Under the pieces are notes generated by a model. It made no database searches. It was not told the DNA's origin and saw only the letters and a program-made list of their open reading frames with translations. From contig OY762280.1 of NCBI GenBank assembly GCA_963665525.1, positions 2,418,001 to 2,482,000 of the forward strand: 64,000 nt of DNA, given 5' to 3'. This DNA is from UBA12077 sp963665525 (GTDB lineage: Bacteria; Bacteroidota; Bacteroidia; Bacteroidales; UBA12077). Shown here piece after piece: positions 52,462 to 61,343 of the stretch; position 1 is the first letter of the stretch; each line of letters starts with the position of its first letter. A program made the position numbers and the translations under genes.

Positions 52462-53436
52462 TTAACCTTTATAAAATATAGATGCTGTTACTGCTAATAT
52501 AACAATTACTACAATGAAAATTATAAATAAATACAAGAGGGTTATTCCAATAGTTTTAAAAAATGATGCAACATAAGATCTTTCGTAAAACCGCTTAATC
52601 CCAAACATTAGATACAAAGGATATCCCCACAATAAATAAGAAGCCATTTCATTGATATGTAAAAAAGATACTTTACTTAACAATATGAGGATTGAGGATA
52701 AACCAAAAATAAAAGAATGGAAATTAACCGAAAATATTAAATGATGAACATAGAGTTTTTTTGATTTCCATAATGTAAGTGCCAATATTGCTGCAAAGAA
52801 TGGCATTAACAGAAATAATACATAGGATACATTTTTTAAAAACTTATCGTAAAAAATATCTGCTTTTTCTGATGCATTTAAACCTCCAATAAAACCTTTT
52901 TTTATGATTTCGGGAATTGAGTCTGTCGCTATTTCTTGTCTTATCTCTTCCTTTTGTGATGTACTCAAATCTTTAAAGGTTTTTACAGTACTTGTATCCT
53001 TATCGCTTAATCCCTTATCGATAATAATATTCGTTGAATCAGCAACATCATCTAATGAAACTTTCCCAATATCACTAAACTGATCTATGTTTGCCGACTG
53101 AGCTAAAAAGAAGAAAATAATACTTACGAACATATACATCCTAATGGGAGGTACATATCTTTTTCTTCTTCCTCTAAAGTATTCCTGTGCTAAAAATCCC
53201 GGTTTGGTAAAGAATGGAATTAAAGTATTAATTAAACGTATATCAAGATTTATAGAATCTAATAAATCTTCGAAAACATCTTTAATTGGTTTATTATAAT
53301 CTTTATTAGATTGTCCACAGTTAGGGCAATACTTACCAACCTCTTCTGTTCCACAATTCGGGCATATAACAAAATCATACTTAGTAACTTCCTGATTCTT
53401 TGGTACAATCTTTTTTATTTCATCTTTTTTAGCCAT
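52462..53436 (-). CDS. DUF3667 membrane protein with zinc ribbon
   Basis: The 324-aa protein begins with a basic lead, then a zinc ribbon (CPNCGTEEVGKYCPNCGQ, four Cys). The conserved stretch ending LINTLIPFFTKPGFLAQEYF-RGRRKRYVPPIRMYMF comes next, typical of the DUF3667 family. After the first helix there is a polar loop (about residues 130-190) and then about four more helices. The function of the family is unknown. The zinc ribbon suggests the N-terminus is cytoplasmic. Confidence 0.88.
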   Translation of the reverse strand: MAKKDEIKKIVPKNQEVTKYDFVICPNCGTEEVGKYCPNCGQSNKDYNKPIKDVFEDLLDSINLDIRLINTLIPFFTKPGFLAQEYFRGRRKRYVPPIRMYMFVSIIFFFLAQSANIDQFSDIGKVSLDDVADSTNIIIDKGLSDKDTSTVKTFKDLSTSQKEEIRQEIATDSIPEIIKKGFIGGLNASEKADIFYDKFLKNVSYVLFLLMPFFAAILALTLWKSKKLYVHHLIFSVNFHSFIFGLSSILILLSKVSFLHINEMASYLLWGYPLYLMFGIKRFYERSYVASFFKTIGITLLYLFIIFIVVIVILAVTASIFYKG

Positions 53437-53503
53437 AATTTTTCCCTATTTTCAGGAAATGAAAATAAAACAATATTTAAACATTAAAAAATGAAATGAG
53501 CTA

Positions 53504-54151
53504 CTAATTAATTTTAACATACTTTTCGCCTTGCGATCGTTTCCTTAATATTTTTCTTAATTCTCGTTTGGAAGGTTTTAAATAATAAACAGTTGATTCT
53601 TCAGTAGTATCAGTGTATGTTTCAACTTTTGTAATATTTTCAATCTTTTTTAAATCCTCTTCAGTAAGAATGTAATCATATTCCAAAGTATCACCTTCTA
53701 ACTTTAAAATTTTAACTTTCCAGTAATCATTGGTATCCTTTTTATTTAAAAAAAAGTACCCTTTATATTGCCTTAATATCTGGGTTTCTGAAATTTTAAA
53801 TAATTCTTCGTCTTTTTTAGAAAATACTTTAACAGAATCTCTATATGACTTTATGGTAATTTGCCAATTATCAGCAAAAGCAAATGAGGTATCTTCAGAT
53901 ATGGTATCACCAACCTCTTCGCGAAACTCTACTTTAGACATGATCATATTTTCGCGGTACTCCCGAATAATTTGATCTTTCTCGATTCGAATTATTAATG
54001 TATCCTTTGCTGACTGATACTTTCCTATCACACTTTCAGAAAACATTTTCAGGTTTTTACCTTCTTCAGGTTGTGGAACTTTAAACCAAATGTATGGTCC
54101 ACACCCAAGAACAAAAATAAGTAAAACGAAAATTACTACTCTACGTTTCAT
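53504..54151 (-). CDS. Lipoprotein of unknown function, 215 aa
   Basis: A short lipoprotein signal (MKRRVVIFVLLIFVLGC, Cys 17) leads a beta-rich domain (for example GKYQSAKDTLIIRIEKDQII and YYLKPSKRELRKIL at the end) with a basic C-terminus. The pattern of short strands with Lys/Glu turns suggests a beta-barrel- or lipocalin-like fold, but I do not recognise a family. It lies 68 bp upstream of the DUF3667 gene in the same direction, so the two may be co-transcribed. Confidence 0.75.
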   Translation of the reverse strand: MKRRVVIFVLLIFVLGCGPYIWFKVPQPEEGKNLKMFSESVIGKYQSAKDTLIIRIEKDQIIREYRENMIMSKVEFREEVGDTISEDTSFAFADNWQITIKSYRDSVKVFSKKDEELFKISETQILRQYKGYFFLNKKDTNDYWKVKILKLEGDTLEYDYILTEEDLKKIENITKVETYTDTTEESTVYYLKPSKRELRKILRKRSQGEKYVKIN

Positions 54152-54212
54152 AGCTGATCGTATTGATAATAAGACAAGTTACTAATAAAACGCTGAAAAT
54201 TAAATTATATGA

Positions 54213-54240
54213 TAAAAAAGGTGCCCTAAAGGCACCTTTC
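54213..54240 (-). terminator. Terminator after pepD
   Basis: A 9-bp perfect stem (AAAGGTGCC 54217-54225 with GGCACCTTT 54231-54239) has a 5-base loop and an A run on the left, correct for leftward transcription. Confidence 0.85.
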
Positions 54241-54261
54241 TCTAATGAAATATTATTTCAA

Positions 54262-55719
54262 TTATTTCTTAGGAATATTTTTTAATGTTTCTAATAAGAA
54301 TTCATAAAACATTCCAACTGTTTTGATATTTACTTTTTCGTCTGGAGAGTGAGGATAACGAATAGTTGGTCCAAAAGAGATTGTATCTAAATTTGGATAA
54401 TTCTCCATAATGATTCCACATTCTAAACCTGCATGAATAGCTTTGATTTCTGGAACTTTTCCCCATTTATTATTATAAACATCTTGCATTGTTTTCAAAA
54501 TTGGAGAATTGATATTAGGATTCCAACCAGGATAAGCTCCTTCGTGAACAACCTCTGCTCCTGCCAATTCTAATACCGAACGAATCATATTAGCTAAATC
54601 TTCCTTAGCACTCTCAACAGAACTACGTTGTAATGATCCAATTTCAATAAAGCCAGCTTGTTTTTTAACTACTGCTAAATTTGTTGATGTTTCAACTAAT
54701 CCTGCCATTGCATCACTCATACGAATAACTCCGTTAGGGAATCCATAAAGCGCTTTAATTAAGTTATTGCTTGTTTTCTTATCAATTACATTTTCTGGCA
54801 TATTAGCTTCTGCATAAGCAATATCCATATCTGGTTCTGTAACTACAAGCTCTGCTTTAATTTGAGGAATAAGCTCGTCGATGATTGTTTTCATTTCACC
54901 AACTTGTGCAGTAGGAACAGTAATTACTGCGAAACCTTCACGAGGAATCGCGTTTCTTAAACTACCTGACTGAAGATCTGCAATTCTTAAATCAACTGTT
55001 TTATTGATTGCATATAGTATTCTATTTAAAATCTTATTTGAGTTTCCACGTCCTAATGGAATGTCCATTCCAGAGTGTCCACCTTTTAATCCTTTAACAT
55101 CAATTCTAAATGCTGAAGAATCTGCAGGTACATTTTCTTCTGTATAATGGAATTTAGCATTTGTATCAACACCACCAGCACAACCAATATAAAGTTCACC
55201 TTCATCTTCTGAATCCGTGTTAATCATAATATCAGCATTTAAAAGACCTGCTTTTAAATTTTCAGCTCCCGTCATTCCAGTTTCTTCATCGATTGTTAAA
55301 AGAACCTCTAGTGGTCCATGAACAACTTCTTTCGATTCAAGAACTGCCAATGCTGCAGCAACTCCCATTCCGTTATCAGCACCTAAAGTAGTATCTTGAG
55401 CTGTAACCCATTCACCATCAATATAAGGTTTAATAGGGTCTGTTTCGAAATTGTGATTTACACTACTATTTGCCTGAGGTACCATATCCAAGTGACCTTG
55501 AAGTACAACTGTTTTTCTATCTTCCATTCCTGGAGTAGCTGGTTTTTTAATAATCACATTTCCTATTTCATCAACGATCGTTTCTAAACCAAGATTTTCG
55601 CCAAATTGCTTAGCAAATTCAACAGCTTTTTGTTCTTTTTTTGATGGGCGTGGTATGTCGCATAATTGTTGGAAAATATTCCAAACTGCTTTAGGTTCTA
55701 AATTGCGAATTTCACTCAT
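54262..55719 (-). CDS. pepD: Aminoacyl-histidine dipeptidase (peptidase D, M20 family)
   Basis: PepD hydrolyses Xaa-His and other dipeptides in the cytoplasm with two zinc ions. The 485-aa length is normal. Motifs are VVLQGHLDMVPQ (first zinc His and catalytic Asp), DTTLGADNGMGVAAAL (bridging Asp), LLTIDEETGMTGAENL (catalytic Glu pair), MINTDSEDEG, and the final ISFGPTIRYPHSPDEKVNI with the last His. It has an unusually good Shine-Dalgarno site. With the POT transporters at 59.4-63 kb it points to peptide use. Confidence 0.97.
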   Translation of the reverse strand: MSEIRNLEPKAVWNIFQQLCDIPRPSKKEQKAVEFAKQFGENLGLETIVDEIGNVIIKKPATPGMEDRKTVVLQGHLDMVPQANSSVNHNFETDPIKPYIDGEWVTAQDTTLGADNGMGVAAALAVLESKEVVHGPLEVLLTIDEETGMTGAENLKAGLLNADIMINTDSEDEGELYIGCAGGVDTNAKFHYTEENVPADSSAFRIDVKGLKGGHSGMDIPLGRGNSNKILNRILYAINKTVDLRIADLQSGSLRNAIPREGFAVITVPTAQVGEMKTIIDELIPQIKAELVVTEPDMDIAYAEANMPENVIDKKTSNNLIKALYGFPNGVIRMSDAMAGLVETSTNLAVVKKQAGFIEIGSLQRSSVESAKEDLANMIRSVLELAGAEVVHEGAYPGWNPNINSPILKTMQDVYNNKWGKVPEIKAIHAGLECGIIMENYPNLDTISFGPTIRYPHSPDEKVNIKTVGMFYEFLLETLKNIPKK

Positions 55720-55726
55720 TATAATT

Positions 55727-55731
55727 CCTCC
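55727..55731 (-). promoter_or_regulatory. Canonical Shine-Dalgarno site of pepD
   Basis: GGAGG on the minus strand, 7 bases before the ATG. Such strong sites are uncommon in Bacteroidota, where most genes here have none; it fixes the pepD start. Confidence 0.7.
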
Positions 55732-56045
55732 GTTTATTTATTAATTAATATTATACTGACTAAAGAATTTAAAAATTGTTTAATCTTATTGCTAAAATTA
55801 GCAAGCTCAAATTTAGAAAAAATTAACGGCTTACTAAAGGGCTATATATTTAAATTATGGATCTTAACAAATCTTAACATAAAAAAGTAGAAGATTGTTA
55901 AAACTTTTTTGGCAATTATCCGTCTTATTGAAGTAATTACATATGACTTGAAAAATATTGCTTTTTTGAAACAAATCGATTTAATTTGTGTATTAAGATA
56001 ACATATGTAATTATGTAGATATTTTGTTGTTTTATAGTTGGAGAT
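55732..56045. promoter_or_regulatory. Divergent intergenic region with nested inverted repeats
   Basis: This is the 326-base gap (less the pepD ribosome site) between pepD and the thioredoxin-like gene. It holds TAATTACATATG (55934-55945) and CATATGTAATTA (56002-56013), perfect 12-base inverted arms 56 bases apart, with ACAAAT/ATTTGT (55971-55976, 55984-55989) nested inside. CAAATTTA at 55808-55815 is a minus-strand -7 box that could serve pepD. I see no gene in the stretch. Confidence 0.5.
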
Positions 56046-56582
56046 ATGAAGAAGATCATTTTATTATTATCGTTATTTAGTTTAGGACTGTTTAATACAG
56101 TTATAGCACAAGAAGGAGCAGTTAAATGGTACACATTTGAAGAAGCTGTTGCGCTAAATAAGAAAGAACCACGTAAAATTTTTATTGATGTATATACAGA
56201 TTGGTGTGGTTGGTGTAAAAAAATGGATGCAACAACATTTTCTAAACCTGAAATAGCAAAAATTCTTAATAAAGATTATTATGCAGTAAAATTTGATGCT
56301 GAATCGTTAGATACTATCAATTTTGCTGGAACACGTTTTATCAACGAAGGAGGAAGAAGCAGATCTCCTCATCAGTTAGCAGTTGCATTGCTACAAGGTA
56401 AAATGTCATATCCTTCGGTTGCCTATCTAAATGAACAAAATCAGCTATTAACTGCTGTTCCTGGTTATTATACTGCAGACAGGTTAGAACCTATCTTGAT
56501 GTTTTTTGCTGAAGATGCTTTTAAAACGCAAAGTTTTGAAGAATACCAAAAGAACTTTAAGACTGAAAATAAAACAAATTAA
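56046..56582 (+). CDS. Exported thioredoxin-fold protein
   Basis: The 178-aa protein has a signal peptide (1-21, ending VIAQ) and a thioredoxin fold with KIFIDVYTDWCGWCKKMD, where C54-G-W-C57 is the redox motif. The downstream SYPSVAYLNEQNQ carries the cis-proline region. The W-C-G-W-C-K-K-M pattern is that of DUF255/thioredoxin_7-type proteins rather than classical TlpA. It probably works in the periplasm as a disulfide reductase or isomerase. An inverted repeat lies in its upstream region. Confidence 0.9.
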   Translation: MKKIILLLSLFSLGLFNTVIAQEGAVKWYTFEEAVALNKKEPRKIFIDVYTDWCGWCKKMDATTFSKPEIAKILNKDYYAVKFDAESLDTINFAGTRFINEGGRSRSPHQLAVALLQGKMSYPSVAYLNEQNQLLTAVPGYYTADRLEPILMFFAEDAFKTQSFEEYQKNFKTENKTN

Positions 56583-56601
56583 TTAAAGTTATTATATATA
56601 G

Positions 56602-56634
56602 AAACTCCGACAACTAATTTGCAGGAGTTTTTTT
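56602..56634. terminator. Bidirectional terminator
   Basis: AAACTCC (56602-56608) pairs with GGAGTTT (56624-56630) across a 15-base loop and is followed by a T run; it lies between convergent genes. The large loop lowers confidence for the leftward direction. Confidence 0.65.
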
Positions 56635-56657
56635 CTTATCCTGTAATAAATTATTCT

Positions 56658-57803
56658 TTAATCTTCCTCTCTGTAGAACTCAATAAAACTTTCTTCGTTC
56701 ATTAGAAATTTTGCCGGAAAAGGAATAACAGTACCGTATTGTTCAATATTAATTTTACGCGCAGCTAATAATGTATTCCCATCAAAAACTTTAACTTGAG
56801 CTAGTTCAGGAACTCTATAATATAATTTATCCCTATAACTTGTTCCTTCCCTGTTAATTTGGTCGGCCATTACATACGATAGATTTTTTGTTTGTTCTTT
56901 TTTATCAAGTTCAACAATAATTGGTCGACCTCTTAAATCATTGGCTGGTAAAATTCCTTTTTCTTCATTAAACCGGAAAAGAATATATGGTTGAGATAAT
57001 TCCTTTTCTGTTGGAATAAACTCAAAGCTAGCAGTATAATCACTGGTAAAACTCTTACCTATAAACAATGCCAAATATTCTTCCTCTAAGCTTTTTAATT
57101 CATTAATAGCTGCCTGCATCGACTTTCCCTCGGGATAGTAATCGGCCATTCCTGTTATAAGTTCAAAACGTTTATTCCGAATCTTAAAAATAAAATTAGC
57201 TGCTTCCTCAGCCTTATCTTCGAAAGATTTATATACCGACTGTGTCTGGGTTACAGGAACTTTTACAAACAAGGAATCTCTTTGAACACGTTTATAAAAT
57301 GTTACCTCTTCTTTCCCTGCATATTTTGTAGTACTCAAATCGGTAAAAACAATTTCATTATGTGCGTTTCTTATTCCATAAAACTGATTCTCGAAATTTT
57401 TCTCTATGGATTTATTTACAGGTAAAATATTCCCACTTTCAATTAATGTATTAAAATCAAAATTTAATTTCCCTGATGGTTCTATTACATAGTATTGTTC
57501 CGGATCAATATCGTTATAAGATTTAACGTTAATATTGGTTATTTCCCAAATTGAAGTTTCTTTTTCTGGAACATTTTCAAGTCCCATGAATTTCTCAGCA
57601 TATTCATAATATGGTCCTGGAATAACATCTTTTCTCGAAGCCTCGATGGTAAACATTAAATTAGTACGTGGCAATGCATATATAATTCCACTCTCTGATA
57701 AATTATGCGAATTTTCAATCTTAGTAACTTTTGTTTCTGAAGTCGATTTACACGAAACTATAATTAGTAAACTAAAAACAATAACTATATTTAATATTCT
57801 CAT
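56658..57803 (-). CDS. DUF4831 family lipoprotein
   Basis: The 381-aa protein has a lipoprotein signal (MRILNIVIVFSLLIIVSC, Cys 18), then the typical family start GIIYALPRTNLMFTIEASRK and GPYYEYAEKFMGLENV. A beta-rich body and a final AQVKVFDGNTLLAARKIN region follow, with a short PFPAKFLMNE end. The role of DUF4831 is unknown. Its ATG overlaps the nnr stop by one base (TAATG), so it is translated together with nnr. That link to NAD(P)HX repair is probably one of genome packing. Confidence 0.85.
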   Translation of the reverse strand: MRILNIVIVFSLLIIVSCKSTSETKVTKIENSHNLSESGIIYALPRTNLMFTIEASRKDVIPGPYYEYAEKFMGLENVPEKETSIWEITNINVKSYNDIDPEQYYVIEPSGKLNFDFNTLIESGNILPVNKSIEKNFENQFYGIRNAHNEIVFTDLSTTKYAGKEEVTFYKRVQRDSLFVKVPVTQTQSVYKSFEDKAEEAANFIFKIRNKRFELITGMADYYPEGKSMQAAINELKSLEEEYLALFIGKSFTSDYTASFEFIPTEKELSQPYILFRFNEEKGILPANDLRGRPIIVELDKKEQTKNLSYVMADQINREGTSYRDKLYYRVPELAQVKVFDGNTLLAARKINIEQYGTVIPFPAKFLMNEESFIEFYREED

Positions 57804-59314
57804 TATTCTTTTAATTTTAAATAAGCACTTCCTATTTTTTTAATGATATCTGATGCGATTAAAGCTTCTTCTCCTACTTTATCTTTTGCTATATCACCTG
57901 ATAATCCATGTAAATATACTCCAATTATTGCAGCCATCTTCGGATTATAACCTTGACCTAATAACGAAAGAATTACTCCGGTTAGTACGTCTCCACTCCC
58001 TGCTGTTGCCATCCCAGGATTTCCGGTACTATTAAAATAACATTCCCCATTAGGACACGATATGCTTGTATAAGCTCCTTTTAATACAACATACAACTGA
58101 TTTTCCTTAGAAAATTCTATCTGAGCATTTATTCGCTCCAATCCTTTTAAAGATCTTCCAATTAGGCGTTCAAATTCCTTTGGGTGTGGAGTTAAAATAC
58201 TATGCTTAGGTATTTTTGCTATTAACTCATTCTTAGATGATAAAATATTCAACCCATCTGCATCAATAACCATTGGTTCTGAAACTAAATTAAGCAATGC
58301 TTCTAATCCCTTCTTGGTGTTTTGTTTACATCCAATACCTGGCCCAATTCCTACTGCTGTGTACTGATCAACATCATCAATATTCGAAAAAATAACATCA
58401 GACCAATCAATACTAATCATCGCTTCAGGCATGGCAGTTTGCATAATCTCATATCCAATTTTTGGAACGTGTACCGTCACCAGACCTGATCCTGTTCGTA
58501 AACTCGCTTTGGCACCTAAAATAGCTGCTCCCATTTTACCATAACTACCTGCTATTAATAAAACATGTCCGAAAGTTCCTTTGTGTGAAAACTTACTGCG
58601 TTTTTGAATTTCTTGTTGAATAATTTCTTTTGTGACTATATAAAATTCAGAATCTAAACTTTCAATAAACTCTTGATTTAAACCTATTGGTAAAACATGC
58701 CACTCTCCTACATACGTTTCATTTTCAGCAAATAAAAAAGATAATTTAGGTAATTGAAAAGTTAATGTGTGTTTTGCTTTAATGATAGCATCATAATCAT
58801 TCCCCGAATTACTCTCACCAAATAAACCAGAAGGGATATCAATAGCTATAATATCAGCATCAGAATCATTTAAATATCCAACCAGTTCTTTGGGTAATCC
58901 TTCTAATTTTCTTGTTAATCCCGATCCAAATAATGCGTCAAGAATAATATCATCATTATGAATTTCAGGAAAATCCTCTCTACAATTAATCTCCTTAACC
59001 TTTATATTATTTATCTCGCTTAAACGATCTAGGTTAATTTGGCAATCTTCTGATAATTTATTTGATATTTTTAAAATAAAAACCTCAACTATATACTTCA
59101 ATTCATTTAGCTGTCGGGCTATTGCTAAACCATCGCCTCCATTGTTTCCCGGACCAACAAATATTTTAATCCTTTTTTCAAGTAATAAATGTCTATTTAT
59201 CCAAGAAGTAATTTGCATGGCTGCACGCTCCATTAAATCAATAGATTTAATAGGTTCGTTCTGAATAGTATAAGAATCAACTTCTCTTATTTGTGAAGAT
59301 TTTAAAATTTTCAT
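57803..59314 (-). CDS. nnr: Bifunctional NAD(P)HX epimerase / ADP-dependent NAD(P)HX dehydratase
   Basis: The enzyme repairs hydrated NADH and NADPH. The N-terminal YjeF_N epimerase domain (about 1-215) has FVGPGNNGGDGLAIARQL and AIDIPSGLFGES. The C-terminal ribokinase-like dehydratase domain (about 225-503) has LLIAGSYGKMGAAILGAKAS, GIGPGIGC, DADGLNIL, ILTPHPKEFERL and STGNPGMATAGSGDVLTGVI. The 503-aa length is typical of the fused form. A minus-strand -7 box lies at 59334-59341. It is followed without a gap by the DUF4831 lipoprotein gene. Confidence 0.97.
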   Translation of the reverse strand: MKILKSSQIREVDSYTIQNEPIKSIDLMERAAMQITSWINRHLLLEKRIKIFVGPGNNGGDGLAIARQLNELKYIVEVFILKISNKLSEDCQINLDRLSEINNIKVKEINCREDFPEIHNDDIILDALFGSGLTRKLEGLPKELVGYLNDSDADIIAIDIPSGLFGESNSGNDYDAIIKAKHTLTFQLPKLSFLFAENETYVGEWHVLPIGLNQEFIESLDSEFYIVTKEIIQQEIQKRSKFSHKGTFGHVLLIAGSYGKMGAAILGAKASLRTGSGLVTVHVPKIGYEIMQTAMPEAMISIDWSDVIFSNIDDVDQYTAVGIGPGIGCKQNTKKGLEALLNLVSEPMVIDADGLNILSSKNELIAKIPKHSILTPHPKEFERLIGRSLKGLERINAQIEFSKENQLYVVLKGAYTSISCPNGECYFNSTGNPGMATAGSGDVLTGVILSLLGQGYNPKMAAIIGVYLHGLSGDIAKDKVGEEALIASDIIKKIGSAYLKLKE

Positions 59315-59333
59315 AATTTAGATTCTTTTTGAA

Positions 59334-59341
59334 CAAATTTA
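59334..59341 (-). promoter_or_regulatory. -7 box for nnr
   Basis: Reads TAAATTTG on the minus strand (exact TAnnTTTG), 20 bases before the ATG; no -33 TTG seen. Confidence 0.4.
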
Positions 59342-59446
59342 ATAGCTTAAACTATGATTTAAAAGCATAGTCTCAAAAAAAGATGTTTATATATGTTTCA
59401 GCGAAAATCTAACAATAAAACAAATACTAACTAAAATTAATAAATT

Positions 59447-61165
59447 ATGTTAAAGAACCATCCAAAAGGGTTGTTTGTAGCTCTTTTTGCTAACATGGGC
59501 GAGCGATTTGGCTATTATACGATGTTGGCAATTTTTGTATTATTTCTTCAAGCCAAGTATGGCTTTAAATACGAAATAGCATCTCAATATTTTGGGATTT
59601 TCCTTGCATTTGTATATTTCATGCCATTGCTTGGAGGTATTATTGCCGACAAAGTACTTGGGTATGGAAAAACAATTAGTTTAGGTTTAATGGTCATGTT
59701 TATTGGCTATATTATGATAGCCATTCCTACAAACTGGTCTTTAGAAGCAAAAACAAGTGGACTACCTCTGGTTATAGGTGGTTTAGCCGTTATCTCTCTT
59801 GGAACAGGACTTTTTAAAGGAAACCTTCAGGCATTAGTAGGTAATTTATACGATGCTGATAAAAAATTTGACAAGTTCAGGTCCTTAGGTTTTAACATTT
59901 TTTACATGGGAATTAACGTAGGTGCTATGTTTGCTCCTACTGCAGCAGAAGCTGTTAGCAACTGGATGCTTAAAGGATCTAACCTAACATATAGCGGAGG
60001 TATTCCTGCATTGGCTCATAAATTCCTTGATGGAACAATTACTGCTGCAGAAACAGCAGACCTAACTTCTCTTGCTAATGGACAAGAAGCATTTGCTTCT
60101 ATGGGAGGAGATCTTGGTCAGTTCTCAATGTATTATATCAACGAACTTTCTGGATCTTATCATTGGGCATTTGGTGTTGCTACTATTTCATTAATTGTTT
60201 CAATGTTAATTTTCTGGGGTTTCCGTGGAATATATAAACATGCTGATATTACTGAAAAGCAAAAATCTAAAAAAGAAGAATTAAAAGATACTGTTGTACA
60301 ACTTTCTCCAAAACAAGTTAAAGAAAGAATGGTAGCCCTAATCTTGGTTTTCTTGGTTGTTATTTTCTTCTGGATGGCATTCCACCAAAATGGGGCGGCA
60401 ATGACAGCATTTGCTAGAGACTACACTGTCGACTCTGTCGGTAAGTTAACTAATATTTGGTTTGATCTGTTTGGTCTCTTACCAATTGCATTGACCATTC
60501 TGGGAATTGTATTATTTGCTAATAAAAAGAATAATAGAACACTTCGAATTGGAAGTCTAATGGGAGCTGCTGCTTTTGGTGTTATTGCTTTCTTTAGAAT
60601 AAGCGGATATGATGCAAGTAACCTGTTTACTCCTCAAAAGTTCCAACACTTTAATCCTTTCTTTATTGTTGCATTAACACCAATAATTGTTGGTGTTTTT
60701 AGTGCATTAGCAAATAAACAAAAAGAACCATCAGATCCAAAAAAGATTGGTATTGGTATGATTATTACTTCCGTGGGATTTGTTGTGCTAACTGTTGGTT
60801 CATTATCACTCATAGGAATGGCCCCTGGCGATATCGGAGAAACAAGAGTTGATGGTGCTTTTGCTGTTGGACCTTACTGGCTAATTAGCACCTATTTTAT
60901 TCTTACTATTGCTGAGTTATTCTTAAGTCCAATTGGATTATCATTTGTATCAAAAGTGGCACCACCACAATATAAAGGTTTAATGCAAGGTGGTTGGTTA
61001 GCAGCTACGGCAATTGGTAACTACGGAGTAGCTTTAGTTGGTATTTTATGGAATAAAGTACAATTATGGCATTTCTGGGGAATATTAGTTGTTCTTTGTT
61101 TAATTGCAGCAACATTTATTTTTTCTATTCTCAAAAGATTAGAAAATGCAACGAAAGATGCATAA
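59447..61165 (+). CDS. POT (PTR2) family proton-dependent peptide transporter (copy 1)
   Basis: The 572-aa protein imports di- and tripeptides with protons. The family start NMGERFGYYTMLAIFVLFLQ contains the E-x-x-E-R-F-x-Y-Y-type motif (here G-E-R-F-G-Y-Y). FNIFYMGINVGAMFAP is the second PTR signature and FFWMAFHQNGAAMTAFARDY is in helix 7. Helices 10-12 end with GLMQGGWLAATAIGNY. The two extra central segments and the loop after helix 6 (polar, Lys-rich) are as in bacterial POT proteins. A strong terminator separates it from copy 2. Confidence 0.95.
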   Translation: MLKNHPKGLFVALFANMGERFGYYTMLAIFVLFLQAKYGFKYEIASQYFGIFLAFVYFMPLLGGIIADKVLGYGKTISLGLMVMFIGYIMIAIPTNWSLEAKTSGLPLVIGGLAVISLGTGLFKGNLQALVGNLYDADKKFDKFRSLGFNIFYMGINVGAMFAPTAAEAVSNWMLKGSNLTYSGGIPALAHKFLDGTITAAETADLTSLANGQEAFASMGGDLGQFSMYYINELSGSYHWAFGVATISLIVSMLIFWGFRGIYKHADITEKQKSKKEELKDTVVQLSPKQVKERMVALILVFLVVIFFWMAFHQNGAAMTAFARDYTVDSVGKLTNIWFDLFGLLPIALTILGIVLFANKKNNRTLRIGSLMGAAAFGVIAFFRISGYDASNLFTPQKFQHFNPFFIVALTPIIVGVFSALANKQKEPSDPKKIGIGMIITSVGFVVLTVGSLSLIGMAPGDIGETRVDGAFAVGPYWLISTYFILTIAELFLSPIGLSFVSKVAPPQYKGLMQGGWLAATAIGNYGVALVGILWNKVQLWHFWGILVVLCLIAATFIFSILKRLENATKDA

Positions 61166-61183
61166 TAATATTATAATTTAGTC

Positions 61184-61218
61184 AAAAAGAGTCATCAAAT
61201 TTGATGACTCTTTTTTTA
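61184..61218 (+). terminator. Terminator between the two POT genes
   Basis: A perfect 32-base palindrome (arms 61184-61199 and 61200-61215, core AGAGTCATCAAATTTGATGA) is followed by more T. Confidence 0.9.
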
Positions 61219-61263
61219 TGTTTTAAAACTAGTAGAAAATCTTTCTAAGTTGTCCATCAAATA

Positions 61264-61293
61264 TTGGTCAGACAAAAAAGATTTTTATATTTG
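61264..61293 (+). promoter_or_regulatory. Promoter of POT copy 2
   Basis: TTG (61264-61266), 19 bases, then TATATTTG (61286-61293): an exact -33/-7 pair of the Bacteroidota type. The start codon is 50 bases downstream. Confidence 0.65.
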
Positions 61294-61343
61294 TCATTCT
61301 TTTAAATTAGAATGAAATTAATATTAACTTAAAATAATAAATT

